From assembly GCA_029204225.1 (NCBI GenBank), contig CM055106.1, positions 34,136,361 to 34,200,360 of the forward strand: a DNA stretch of 64,000 nucleotides. Direction: 5' to 3'. A program made the position numbers and the translations under genes. The stretch comes from Diphasiastrum complanatum (Eukaryota; Streptophyta; Lycopodiopsida; Lycopodiales; Lycopodiaceae). Below the pieces are notes generated by a model. It ran no database searches, was not told where the DNA came from, and worked only from the letters and a program-made list of their open reading frames with translations. This document shows positions 1-11,515 of the stretch, piece by piece (the first letter of the stretch is position 1; every line of letters starts with the position of its first letter).

Positions 1-2387
1 TTGCACTTACTACTGCATGGATGTACTCAACTTTTCATTGGATGTTTTGGCATCAATTATCAGACAGGCTTTGCCATTGCCACATGGTTTGTCGCATGCT
101 CAAATGAACCTGCAGCACCCTTGTGCTACTCAAGAGACCCGTTTCTAATGTTCTTCATTCAATTCTGTATGTACAGCTAGGCTACTTGAATTGGAGCTAC
201 GTAGTTTGAAAACGTGCTAAGCCAGATTGTAGTGCTCTTCAGTTTTGACTGAAGTTTCATGACCAAAACACGCTCCTTAATAGGTTCATGACTTCATGTG
301 TACCCAAAACGTCTATTCGACGGGTTTATTCAAAAAATTAGATTGCTCTGGTTCTGGTAGCTGCCTACCGTTGCATCACAGTCAACTATATAGCAGATTT
401 CTGGCTCTTTATGATTGATTGAAATTTGGTCTTTGGCCAGACCTCCAGAAATGTTTTTCCCGCTCTCTGTGCCAATTCAATCAACGTACACAATTTCCAG
501 AAATCCGTCGGAATCCCCACGATATGTTATTCTCTACAGAATAGACTACCTACACTGATTCCATTTCACCGAAGGAGATTAGCAAGGTTATGGAGGGAAC
601 TAAGTATGAAAACTTGCACGTAACAAAAAAATTTCTTGCAGAAATTCCCTGTTGTCCCTTGAGTTGCAAGGCCCAGACTTGTTTTGTATTACAGTGCATA
701 GTATTTGCACCCTTTAAATTTCATTTTCAAGTTCTTAGAGAAAGAATTTGTGCTGAGTTTTGCTTTTACTCTTGACAATGGTGCATGGTTGAGAACCAAA
801 TTTTTTTTCTAAAAATAAGGCTCAACACGACGACTTAAAAAGTCAAAGAGCAAGCAATCTGCAATCTGTCGTCCAAGGCTTGAGATTCGTCACACATTGA
901 GATTGACATCCCCAAATATTTACAGTTCGTTCTTGAGCCTCTAGTATTTGATTCAATGCTGAGTTTTCATTTTTTGTCACTGGCGTCTATCAAAAGCATC
1001 CCAGCTGGCTTGTACAAGCTTGCGAGTGGTTCCATCTCCAATGCCTTGCCAATTACTTGCTTGAACATGAATTGAAAATAATTGTCATTTACTTCTTGAA
1101 AGATCTATCTAGCTATATTTACGTTTGGGATTTCTTGAAAAATGCGTCATACCAGTTCAGATTTTCAATGCATTTTTTATATTTGCTGAATTTTGACGTG
1201 GAAAGTATTCTTATCTTGCCTTGGATCATTGCAGACTTCATCTGATTCATTTCTTAGGCTTTTGTTAGAGCACAAATACCTACGATGAAATTTAAAAAAG
1301 AAGCGTCATAAATCCTAATGAAGAATGAAGAGAAACTTGGCATTGAGAATTGATGCTTATGGCTAACTTGTAGTACATCTTCCTTTCAGCATGATCCTTT
1401 ATCTGAATAACCTGCAAACATTTAAGCTTCCAACTCTAGAATGCCGACGGGGAGTACACAATCCACATAAATAGACCCTATGCTCAACTAGATGCTGTGC
1501 CCCGCCACTGCCGGCCCAGGAAAATAATAAGCAGCTTTCATGAATGGTTTTATCTGCAGATATGAAATAGAGGCCTTAGCAGCATTTATCAGTGCGTTTT
1601 GCAACTTGAAGCCCTAATTGATTTTTTCTATAGTACTTTTTAACCACAAGATATGACTTGATGGAGTGCTCTCAATGGCAGTCTCTCCTAAACTGGGCAT
1701 TGATGAAGGCTCCTACTGTCGTTCTTGTAAATGTCGCCGCAATCATTACTTTCCAAATGCAGAACATTCTATTACACATCTGAAAGTAGGTGTTGTACAT
1801 TTGAATTATGCCTTCCGACTTCTAGAATGCTTCCTCCCAGAGAAGATCCTTGTTTGGATCTTCTGTAGATGTGATTGACTGCAAATCTGAACAGTGAAAG
1901 AAGTACCGTCAACTCTTACTTCGAACTCTTCCCTTCAAGCTAAGTCTACGAACTATAGCGTATCAAACTACATTTCGCTGTTCTCCGGCAATATAAGTGG
2001 TCCCAGGGACCTAGTTATCAACGGCGATCCCGTTCATTTGATATTATGTTGAATGCTTTGTTAAGAATGTGGGCAAACTATTTGTGCATAGATGAAACCA
2101 AATGCAAGACGTTGTCCATATCGTTGTTGACAGTAAGACGAGGTTATCAAAATCTATAAGAAGTTAAAATCAGCATGTAAATGAGTTATTAAGCTGTAGG
2201 ACGAGGCCCGAGGGTCAAGCATCCCTAAAAAGAAGTATTCAGATGTCCAACAGGCAGCAGCAACTTTATGCCGGCCATTGGTGTAGTGTACACTGTACAT
2301 GATACAACACCTCAACTTTCGAGGCTGGCTGCCGAAAGCTGTGAAGCATTAGATCACGAGTCATGACAAACGAGCCTTTCAAAAGGA

Positions 2388-2480
2388 TATAACGGCTCTC
2401 AGCTCAGAGGTGTACACCATGTAGTGTATCAAAACGGAAAAGGGCAAAAGCTATAACGGCTATCAGCTCAGACGTGTATC
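2388..2480. repeat. 64-bp-spaced direct duplication
   Basis: The block tataacggct(c/a)tcagctcaga(g/c)gtgta occurs at 2388 and again at 2452. The spacing of 64 bp is consistent with a small tandem duplication whose two copies have since diverged by a few bases. Confidence 0.6.
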
Positions 2481-2914
2481 ATGAAAACGGCCCTCGAGTC
2501 TCGCCGCTCGAGAGCATGGAGGTGAGTGGAGCGGAATTAAGAAGAGCTAGGCGGCTTCCTGCTTGTCTGCGGAGAAGAATTTGGCAAATTCAGGCTTTGA
2601 GGACTAGAGCAGATTATGATCCTTTGACTACTGGGGGAAGAGGGGTATAGGAGGAGTGCGGACTCCGGAGGCTGAAGCCTGTGGAGGGAATGCTGAAGCT
2701 TCTCCTCGCACACTCGCAGCACATGTTTTCGTGAAACTCGAGGCTCCCTCAACTGCCTTTTTGGCAATTTCCACGCGCAAACAGCACTCCTCAGTCCTCC
2801 CGACTTTGTATATTATAACTCTACCCCGAGGACTCGTGCGAGACGTCCCGCCGAGCATGAACACTCCTGCATGCTTCAATCAAAGCTCTCCTTGCCGGAT
2901 TCGAGAACCAGCAG

Positions 2915-3165
2915 ATACCAACTTACAATTTATCGTTTCTATTGCCTCCAAAGTAGAAAATTGAAACCCAACCTGAGTTACCACGGAGTCACTGACCAGC
3001 TTACCATTTGGCATTTATCATTCCTACAGCCTCCAAAGAAGAAGATTTGAAGCCCAGCATCACTTACAAGTTACCAGCACTGACCGGCATATCATTATCT
3101 ATCATTCCTATTATCTATTGCCTCCAAAGAAGAAAAGACTGAAGCCCAGACTGAGGACTCCAGCT
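2915..3165. repeat. Three imperfect tandem units of about 85-91 bp
   Basis: The anchor gcctccaaag(a/t)agaa occurs at 2944, 3029 and 3120. Each copy is preceded by a cat/att-rich part (atttatc(g/a)tt(t/c)ct) and followed by tgaa(g/a)ccca. This is a short degenerate minisatellite of unknown origin. Confidence 0.6.
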
Positions 3166-3683
3166 CCACATAGATAGATAGCGCAGCCACCCATAAGATA
3201 GCGTCGTAAGGCAAGCTCATGGCTCTGACTCCTGAGCGTCGTCGTAGATAGTATAGCCATCAAAGCTCATACTTCCAAAGTTCCAAACCCATTACGCAGC
3301 TCGTGATATGGAGAGTGCTCAGTGTACTTAGTACTTACACATTGCATAGCTTGCCATAGTTGTAGCTGTAGCAGCGCCATATCTCTAGATCTAGCTAGAT
3401 CCCTAGCGATAGCCATAGCCATTGCATCATGGCTACCTCGCAAAAGTTGCAGGCTCGATGACGCATGCATAACGCCATCTCTGCCCTCGAAGGAGGCGAA
3501 CTGCCGCCCATTTACCTTCTCTACAACTAATCACTGATTAGTTTAAACTTAAATAGCTTAATTAACAATTTATTTACTTGTACACGTTTTACGTCGTACC
3601 TTCGTGGTAAGACTAAGATACGTATTGTAACCGTATAGATACGACCGTAGCTGGGCGTTGGCTTGCCGGACGAGACACGACAA

Positions 3684-3729
3684 CCAGACATCTCTCGCTC
3701 GGGGCACCGAGCCCCGTATGTCTGTCTGG
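3684..3729. other. GC-rich two-stem inverted repeat
   Basis: Outer arms CAGACAT (3685-3691) and ATGTCTG (3718-3724) flank an inner stem CGGGGC (3700-3705) / GCCCCG (3711-3716) with loop accga. The hairpin sits in the local GC-rich patch. No tRNA A/B boxes or mature RNA family is recognisable, so its function is unknown. Confidence 0.45.
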
Positions 3730-4066
3730 TCGAGGTTCCTCCTGCCACCTGAGAAGTGACGGGCGACTGACGGGCAAATGACAAACGTCAAATCTCAAAA
3801 CGAATAAGAGGCGGAATTAGAAGGCCAGAGCTTCGAGAGTCGAGAGGCACCACCCAAAGCCCGAGGGCCGTTACTCTACCTTTGCAAGCTGCCAGGCAGC
3901 GCCCTTCAAAGCTCGCCCTCCCTTTTCAAATAACTAATAATAATGTGATTTTTTCAACATTATTAAGCAACCGGTGGTTGTCACATACAACTTGTCCAAG
4001 CCATTTTGCAGGCTAAGGGGCTTTTGCATGTCCACCCTCGAACCGTTTTGGGCGTCACCTGACATC

Positions 4067-4517
4067 TGTTAGAAATAAATGACTATGCTAAAGTTAATCC
4101 ATAGGTTACTTTGACCCAAAAGGTCGAGATTTGTGTAACTATGGGTATTTAGTTATTTAGGCCATCTTAAGTTTGTCTTAAGTTCAGTTGGACCCAATTT
4201 TGGTCATGTATTGACTCGTGGGTCCTTAGGGTTCTAATTTTGTTTAAGGGCCTTATCTTGACTTTTGGGGGTGCCCTACATTTAGTAAGTGGTTAACCTT
4301 AGGGTTTGGTGGCATTTGGTCACATCCAGGTAGAGTACTTAGATGCTCATTGTGTATTCCATTTTTACAGTTTGGCTAAGCATTGCTCTCCATTGCTATT
4401 GTTGTTGTTTTCTCTCTCGCTCTCTCTTAGAGTTGGGCGCCCAGCCTCTTCTCTCTTGTTTGTTGTGGCGATTGATTGATAACTAGATCTTGGTGACTTG
4501 ACTCTTGCTTTCCTACA
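4067..4517 (+). repeat. Copia 5' LTR
   Basis: Starts TGTTAGAAAT and ends TTTCCTACA, a TG...CA boundary three bases before a perfect 12-nt primer-binding site at 4521. The length of 451 bp is usual for copia. A CT-rich tract (4411-4430) lies near its 3' part. No second copy of this LTR is visible in the window, so the element is 3'-truncated or its other end lies outside. Confidence 0.75.
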
Positions 4518-4520
4518 TGA

Positions 4521-4532
4521 TGGTATCAGAGC
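4521..4532 (+). other. Primer-binding site, initiator tRNA-Met type
   Basis: TGGTATCAGAGC matches the canonical plant copia PBS, complementary to the 3' end of initiator tRNA-Met. It follows the LTR end with spacer tga. It fixes the orientation of the element as + and the LTR end at 4517. Confidence 0.85.
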
Positions 4533-5230
4533 TACCGGATCTGTAGCAAGCTTGTTTGTTGGCACCCTACCAGAAGAGGAGCTTCTCTGCTTTTTGTTGT
4601 GAAATTTTAGCATCTTGTTGATCTTTTCAACTGGAGTTTGGATCAGATTTTTTGTCTCTTTTTAGGTTGGAGGGCGGCCATCATAGATCTTGTAGGAGCA
4701 ATTTTTGGCACCCAAAAATCAGAATCTCAAATTTGATTTTTATGCAACCAGTTTTCAGCAAGTTTTGTTTGGAGGAGGGCGCCCAAAAATCTGCTACTGA
4801 TTTTTGGTTGTGGTGTCTCCTTATCTTGTTGTTTTTGTTTTTAGGTTTGCATTTGTGTAGGAGGGCGCCCAAAATTCAGCAAACCCTATTTAGAGTTAGG
4901 TCAACTTGTGGCTGAAAATTTGCAGATTCTCAGCGAGCATTAGGGTGCTTTCAATAGCCCTATTGGAGTGTGTGTTGATCACACTATTTGGCTTCCTAAT
5001 TGGGTTTCGGTGTAGGCTTCAATTGAAGCTAACCTAATTTTCAAGAAGCTGGTTTTTTTGTGCAGAAAGACAGCCATCTATCCATTATCTTTTGGGCACT
5101 TTGGTTGCAGATTGAAAGACATCTTGTAACCCTACTTTCAACTCTCTGTTTGCTGCAAATTTTTGAGTAGATTTGGTTGTGGAAAGGCTCTCTTTCCTAT
5201 CTACTACAAGCTGAAATTTTGTTGGAGGTA

Positions 5231-6175
5231 ATGACTAAAGAATCGGAAGCTATCGGTTCTTTGTTTAGTGAAGATCGGTTGGATGGCACAAACTACGCCT
5301 TGTGGAGTTACATGATGAAGAATCTTCTCATAGCGAAAGGGCTGTGGGATTTGGTCAATGGTGATGAGGAAAGGCCTTCGTCTTTGGCACCTCCTACACC
5401 TCGTGGATCATCATCATCAAAATCATCTTCTACATCTTCGGAAGAACAAAAGAAGTGGGATAGAAGGGATGCACAAGCACATTCTATGGTTGCTCTTGCT
5501 ATGAAAAGATCTATCTTACCTCATATTAGGTCTTGTAAGACATCTAAAAGTGTGTGGGATACACTTTATACTATGTATAGAGTCAAAAAGCCAACAAGAG
5601 TGGTGTATCTTAGAAATCAGCATTCTTTGTTGAAGATGCAAGAAGGGGATCAAGTGACCAATTACTTGACGAAGATCAAGGATCTTCGTGAGGAGCTTTT
5701 CAATATTGATGAGATAATTGAGGATGCTCAATTTGTTTCCATTACTCTCAACTCATTACCTTCATCGTATCTTCCATTTGTTTCATCTTTGAGTATCTCT
5801 CTTAGGGGACAACAACTCTCCTTTGATGAACTTGTTGGGCTGCTTCTTCAAGAGGAGCAAATGAGGCAAAACTCTGCGGGTGACACTCAACAAGATCTAC
5901 ATAGATGTTCATCCTACGATGATGATGCATTCTACACGTCGAAGTTCTCTCCTCTAGATGTTGGCCACTTAGGAGCACAATGTGTCTATTGTGGATGGGC
6001 ACGTGCGACCCACGTCCGCCTCTGGGGGGCGCCCCCCCGCCCCTCCCGGCCTTCTGTTTCCTCTTTGCTTCCTGGCTATGGTGAAGGGTTTTATGTGGCC
6101 TTCTCAAATCTGTTCCAGCGTCCTCTGCTGCCTGTGGCCTCCCACGGCTCCTTGGCTGCTGATTTTCTTCCTTAG
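5231..6175 (+). pseudogene. Copia Gag (UBN2-type), 3'-truncated, with GC-rich in-frame tail
   Basis: The start at 5231 gives MTKESEAIGSLFSEDRLDG, the usual Gag opening in which the LDGTNYALW motif sets the frame. The UBN2/copia Gag region follows: SVWDTLYTMYR, then LKMQEGDQVTNYLTKIKDLR and FDELVGLLLQEE. Gag forms the particle that packages the element RNA. After about residue 235 the copia similarity stops, and no proper CCHC zinc knuckle is present. The frame runs on through a GC-rich stretch (about 5990-6182) rich in Pro, Arg and Gly to a stop at 6173-6175. No protease, integrase or RT follows, so this is a 5' fragment of an element whose distal part was replaced. Confidence 0.8.
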
Positions 6176-6182
6176 GGCGCCC

Positions 6183-6603
6183 ACAATCATGCATTTACAG
6201 ACTTGAAAAAGGTTAAAAACAGAGAGAGAACAGTGACTTCATCACTTCAAACCCTTGGCCTGGGTTTTTACACCATTCCTTGCACCTAGCAGCCTTTGTA
6301 CAGCTCTTTAACAGGCAAATTTTCTTGCTTTGAGATTGCCCTACAATTAGGAAGATGTAACTTCAGTCCGTTTGTCAATCGGTGTCCAATTGAATGCACA
6401 CCAATCACAAACTCCAAGCAGCCTTACTACGGAGTTCTATATTTCTGTTTGGCTTCCGTTCTGATTCAACAAACAATTTCCTATCCAAAATACAATTCTG
6501 AGCAAATTCTTTGAATTCCCACATTGCGATTTGTGCTTCCGAGTCACCAAACCATCATGAATTAATAACTTTCCATTCTTGTCTAGTGATCACGGCCACC
6601 AAG
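6183..6603. other. Non-coding stretch
   Basis: No recognisable coding similarity. If the degenerate minus-strand PBS at 6604 is real, this would be the leader of a minus-strand element, but no gag follows. Confidence 0.4.
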
Positions 6604-7870
6604 ACTCTAATACCAAGTTGACAGTACGCTATAAAAATGATCGATTCAATCACCACAACACACCATGAAGTGCTTCAAGACAAAACAAGACATAATTGCT
6701 CTCCCACACTATATATTCACAATAATACACAAGTACAAAGAAGATTTGCTCAAGACCTCAACATGGGCTCATAAAAGAATCTGCCTGTAGTTCTAGAGAT
6801 AATCGTAGCCTGTCAAAGATCTATGCATGCTTGATTGATGGTAGTAACTCCTATGTGTTCAAGGGTGAGATGGTAGTATTTCTATGGATGAGTAATTACG
6901 AAGATTTTTCACTTGATTGCATTGTTAACCTTACCTTGTGGTTTTGACGATGGGAATTCATAATACTCATCCTTCCCAATTATTTGTGACGTAAGCCCAT
7001 AATATTGAAACAAAAGTTCCTTAAATTGTAGTGCCATGGCTACAATGCTCATATCACCTGTCTCAAACAACCCCATGATCACATGACAAGGAACCCAAAG
7101 AGTCATGGAGAAAATCCATAACTAGGGCAAAAGTGTAATTTATCCATGTGACATGTATAGATCAAACGATGCTTTATCAGTTATACAACAAGCCAAAAAA
7201 GAAAGGTGTTGCACACAAGCTCACAAACCTTAAGTAAATACACAAGATTACCCAGCAAATCCATCACTTTATTGATCTATAGCAAATGTACATAGATCAA
7301 CAAGCAAACATGAGAGCTCTGCTGCAAGTCTCCTCCCAACCATAGCTGCATAGGAATACCATAATGAGGAATGCCTGACCAGGCTCACACTATATCCCCT
7401 CAAGCACCCCTTAACCTTGACACATCCTAACGTCGACACATGGCAAACTCCATGCACAGCCGACACTTGCCATTGGGCAGTACCCTGACACATAGGCAAG
7501 CTAGTAGGTGGACAGTCTGACACGTGTCACTCATACATTGGACCAAGTGTCCCAATGAGCATATGACACATGTCCTATTGACCCGTCCATTGACCGTCTG
7601 ACAAGTATCACTCATGCACTAGACCAAGTGTCCCAATGAGCATATGACACGTGTCATGTTGACCAGTCAGCCCTTCCTACGTTTTAGGAGGTCAGTCCAG
7701 CAGACCCTTATGAGACCCAGTACTTCCTTGGCCATCTCGGATTTAGTCACTATAACAGATATTTACATTGCAATTTACAATTGTCTCCACAGGCCGGTGA
7801 CTTAGCCATTTACAATTTAATAATTACAATTTACCATACATTGGGCAAGGGATTCTAAGTACATGTGACA
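6604..7870 (-). repeat. Candidate gypsy LTR (minus), with a degenerate PBS beside it
   Basis: Read on the minus strand, a purine tract ggagggaaggga just after the chromodomain frame is followed by TGTCACATGTAC at 7870, a plausible polypurine tract and LTR start. At the far end, tggtattagag (minus, near 6615-6605) resembles a decayed tRNA-Met PBS, which would put the LTR end near 6619 and its length at about 1.25 kb. It contains the 81-bp tandem repeat listed separately. The 5' boundary is reasonable; the far boundary and the link between the two are inference. Confidence 0.35.
7515..7676. repeat. 81-bp tandem duplication carrying G-box palindromes
   Basis: Two units start gtctgaca at 7515 and 7596 and share gaccaagtgtcccaatgagc and atatgacac(a/g)tgtc. 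The palindrome gacacgtgtc, a G-box/ABRE-like core, appears in unit 1 near its start and in unit 2 near its end, with mutated forms (gacaagtatc, gacacatgtc) at the other positions. It lies in the presumed LTR of a gypsy element, so these could be enhancer repeats. Confidence 0.65.
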
Positions 7871-8776
7871 TCCCTTCCCTCCTCAGATGACATCGTCCTC
7901 GATGGCAAAGTCTGGATACTATGTATGCAACCCATGCGCGGTCTCCCAGGTAGCATCACTGAGAGGTCGTCCATGCCATGCAACCAAGTACTCACGGAGC
8001 CAACGATTCCGCAACCGTCTATGCCTCCGGTCCAATACTCTCACTGGTCCATGCATCACCTCCCCATGCTCCTGAAACAATACAAGGCCATCAGCCAACA
8101 AGTTATCACCATCATGTAAAACCTTCTTTAGGCGTGAAACATGAAAAACAGGATGAATCTTACAACCAACAGGCAAATCCAATTCATAAGCAATGCTATT
8201 AATCTTTCTAACAATTTTCCAAGGTCCACATTATCTAGGTGACAACTTATAACACTTCCCTGTCTTTAGGATTTTTAAGTCCTTTGGAATCATGAGAAAT
8301 ACCATATCTCCTTCCTCGAACTGATCTAGATCAACATATGTCTTTGCCCGATCCATCGCCGCTTTTACATTTTCCTTTGCTAACTCCAACATCTGTTGCA
8401 TGTGAGTTAGAAATTCCATAGCACTAGGAGTCTTATGAGGCATGCCTATAGTAACTGGACTGGCTGGTCTAAAACCATAATTTAGCTCGAAAGGACTCAT
8501 CTTCGTAGATGCATTTTTTTTATCATTATAGGCAAACTCCAACAATGGTAGGCAACGTTCCCATTGCGTTTGCATTTCACTCACATACGCCCTAAGCATG
8601 TCTTCCAAGGTTTGGTTAACTCTCTCAGTCTACCCATCTGTTTCAGGATGATCAAAACTACTCATTCGCAACTGCACCTCTAACTTCTCAAATACTGCAG
8701 TCCAAAAATTGCCAGTAAAACGAGAATCCCTGTCAGACACAATGGATCTAGGTAATCCATGAAGTCTGAATACATT
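7871..8776 (-). pseudogene. Ty3-gypsy chromovirus integrase C-terminal half plus chromodomain
   Basis: Read on the minus strand from 8776, the frame begins in the integrase core with GLPRSIVSDRDSRFTGNFW (second catalytic Asp) and continues through HPETDG, then a stop, then TERVNQTLEDMLRAYV, which carries the catalytic Glu. The C-terminal part follows (FELNYGFRPASP, then LKTGKCYKLSPR). A separate frame over 8182-7919 gives LPVGCKIHPVFHVSRLKK and a chromodomain-like tail (LREYLVAWHGRPLSDATWE). Chromodomains target these elements to chromatin. The in-frame stop and a frame change make it non-functional. Everything upstream (protease, RT, RNase H) is missing at an abrupt break near 8776. Confidence 0.88.
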
Positions 8777-9200
8777 GCACTTGTCTCAAGACAAAAGAGA
8801 CCTGAATCTACATCAATCAATATAAAGGTGAGAAAGGAGCAGCAAGGAAGTTTATCCATATCTCCCTTTACTCATCTTATTTTGTGTTTGATAAAAAACA
8901 TGTCATGTATTTGACAAAGTCCTTTGATGATGCTAGTATGAACATTGTTTTTCATCCTATATCTTATGATGATGAAATAGTGATCGTTACTACTTTAATT
9001 GGAGTTTCAAATATGTATTCAAAGGCCTCATCTTGGTGATTGTTTTGGATGGAGATTGAGTCTCCAAGAGTAAGTTTGGGTCGTTGGATCTAGGGCCACC
9101 GATGGATGAAGGGAGAATGGGTCCGAAGGGCATGAAGGGCATTTGGCCATGCAACTTCATTAAAAATTTTCAACTTGGAAGCCATTGAAGGGGTCCGAAG
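8777..9200. other. Non-coding junction sequence
   Basis: Lies between the truncated integrase and the next LTR. No coding similarity was recognised. Confidence 0.4.
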
Positions 9201-9699
9201 TGTTATGTCCATGTCCAGTACAAGGGAATCGGAATTATTCCTGACGTGGATAGCCCGTCACTCCAGTTGTATGTGGTTATTAGTTATGCTACGTCATTCT
9301 GGACGTGGTCGTATTAAATAATTAATAATCATATGAGGGCCCAGACCTATAATTGGACATAGGAGCACATGCATGGTGAAGACTGCTTTAATGCAAGAAT
9401 AGGAGATCAATAGCTCAATTTAGGTTGCATGGGGATCTTAAAGGGAATATTCTCTCTCTCTTGAGGAGAATAAGTCTAGTGAAAACTCGCCCATCCTCCT
9501 ATTGTGAATGGTGATTCTTGAGCCAGTTCTTCCTCTCCTCTCTTGTGTTCTTCACTGTGGCTTGGGGGTGGATTGGTTAGGGTATTGACTAGCCTCTCCA
9601 TATTGGTTGGGTGGTTCATGCTCCACATGTGTCCTTTTGGTTGGTTCATGCTCCACATGTGATTGGAATCCTATAGGTCTTCACTTGGCGGTTCTTCCA
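9201..9699 (+). repeat. Gypsy 5' LTR
   Basis: Begins TGTTATGTCC and ends CTTCCA, one base before a perfect PBS. The length is 499 bp. A 19-bp block, ggttcatgctccacatgtg, is repeated at 9613 and 9643 just upstream of the LTR end. Gag of gypsy type lies downstream, which supports the assignment. Confidence 0.7.
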
Positions 9700-9700
9700 G

Positions 9701-9712
9701 TGGTATCAGAGC
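9701..9712 (+). other. Primer-binding site, initiator tRNA-Met type
   Basis: TGGTATCAGAGC, one base after the LTR end at 9699. It defines a + strand element. Confidence 0.85.
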
Positions 9713-11515
9713 TTGGATCACATCTACCAGGAGGTGGAGCTGGAGGATTTTGGATTTTGTAGTTCTTTTGGTGTAGCTCTTTGCTTCTTCTTCCAAGTGT
9801 TGGAATTCAATTTCAAGTAGGTGGATTCTCAGATCCTTGGTGTACTTTCAGCCTAATGATCATAATTGTGGATTTGCTCCATGAATTTTGATGGAAATCA
9901 TAGGATTTTTGATGAATTTAGTGAATTTTTCACGTAGAATTGATGGGTTTTGCAAGGAAATGATCATAGGATCTGGTGTAGTACGTTTTCCAGATTGTAC
10001 TTACTGTTTTACAGTCATTAATTACAGAATTTAATGATTGCATGTTGTTTGAAAAGTCAAAAGGTTGACTAGATAGTGATTTTGGACCAAAAATTGGGGT
10101 TTTTGGACCATAAATGGGCTATGGAAACCATGTTTGACTTGAATCAGAACTTTTGGTGCTTGCATGCAATGGAATTACAAAGATTTGAATTTGAAGGCTC
10201 AAATTTGTGGATTTCCCCCACAAATTTAGTCAAAATTGGTCAAAAACCAGGGGTTTTTTTTATGGTTTTTGGACTAAATTTGGGGTAGATCTCAAAATTC
10301 TCAGACTAGAATTGGTATGGACGTTTCCAGAGATGTAATGAAGCTGTCCCTAAGCTGTCATGAAGTTTGGTAGGGATTAGACACCATTAGAGGGCTCAAA
10401 ACATTCAAAAATAGTGTATTTTTGGTGAATTTTGAGCATGAATACCTCTCAATTGGGGGTCTGAACCTGTTAGTTCCTGTTACAAGCTGAAAGATATGTT
10501 GGATTTCCTCTGATTTGAGCCATCATGCATCCAATTTGGATAGATGAGCATTAGACACCAACATATTGAAGTTTTGCTTGTTGAAGGAAGCCAAAAATGC
10601 ATTTTTTGCATGATCTGAGCTTATGATTGCTTGCTGGACCTGTTAGAAGCTTCTATGCCTCTCTAATGAACCTTAGAAGAGTTCTTGTAACCTCTGATCC
10701 AAGGCTTTTTGGGTTGGAATGTGTTTTTTGAAGATACCTCTTCACAAAAATGCACCCTCCTACCTGTTTTTCATGAATTTATTGCTCGCACGTGTGAATC
10801 CAGGGGTGCAGGGTGATGTGGCAAGTGCCTTGTAGACCCACTCTCCCTCCGTACTGTGCTTTACAGCGACCAATTTGGTGTTCTGTAGAGAAAGTTATGG
10901 CCGTCTGAAAAAAAGTCAATTTTTGAACTAAAGTTTGCAAAATTTCGGAATTGTTCAGATGCATGCATGCTTGTAAATCAATATAGTGCTTTCCTGATGA
11001 TGGAAATGTATGGATAGACCTATATGCATGCTTAAATGCATGTTGCATGCGTAACCAGTAACTTTGATCAGTAGAATTCTTGCATGTACCTATTTTTAGC
11101 AATTCTAGATCAAAAAGCAGATTTTCTAGCAACTAGGCCATTTACGGAAAATTTTTACTTCTTTGTAAAAGTCAGTGCATGTCGAGTTAGTTCCATGCAT
11201 GATCTTTCGAAATGATATCGATTTGAGACAGTGCATGTGTTTTGGCAAAATCGATTTGAATAATCGATTTTCACAGTTGGTCCATTTCGAACGGATTTCG
11301 AAAATCCCAATTTTTTTGTAAAAGTTAGTAGTTGGTCATAGAAAGTTGTTGTTGCTTAATTTGTTCTGATATTGATTTTGTGAAAGTTTGCTCAAACAAG
11401 TGAAAGACCTTGCTGGGTGATATCAGCCTGTTATGAAGGTTTTGAACGTTTCACTTATTAGTTGATGATTGGATCTCGACTAATTTAAGCAGATTTTGCA
11501 TGTCAGGAAATCAAT
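9713..11515 (+). other. Long non-coding leader of the gypsy element
   Basis: About 1.8 kb between PBS and gag without a long ORF. It is AT-rich, with recurring phrases around ttttggaccaaaaatt and many catgcatg words between 10960 and 11050. Leaders this long occur in some plant gypsy lineages; no regulatory motif can be named. Confidence 0.5.

Larger units (their letters stand above)
1..4066. other. Non-coding stretch, no gene recognised
   Basis: No open frame here resembles a known protein; the short ORFs on both strands lack motifs. It holds the small repeats at 2388-2480 and 2915-3165 and the hairpin at 3684-3729, listed separately. A segment from about 3160 to 3440 is low-complexity, with repeated tagat and agcta words. 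The part from 3600 to 3900 is clearly richer in GC and CpG than its surroundings. Upstream KNOX exons were looked for here and not found. Confidence 0.6.
4435..6182. repeat. Five dispersed GGGCGCCC palindromes
   Basis: The perfect 8-bp palindrome GGGCGCCC occurs at 4435, 4777, 4863, 6027 and 6175. The first is inside the LTR, two are in the leader 86 bp apart with matching flanks (aggagggcgcccaaaa), and the last two bracket a GC-rich patch after gag. A related gagggcggcc lies at about 4671. The surrounding DNA is AT-rich, so this recurrence is not expected by chance. Function unknown. Confidence 0.7.

Noticed and set aside
2537-2964. Overlapping ORFs on both strands as genes
   Set aside because: They are short, mutually overlapping, rich in Ser and Pro and without motifs; most likely chance frames in a GC-richer patch.
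3527-3798. Three nested minus-strand ORFs
   Set aside because: They are different frames of the same GC-rich sequence with no motif or codon pattern supporting one of them.
4521-4532. tRNA gene fragment
   Set aside because: The tRNA-like match is only the PBS complementary to the tRNA 3' end; no tRNA body is present. The same applies to 9701, 29524, 57577 and 61560.
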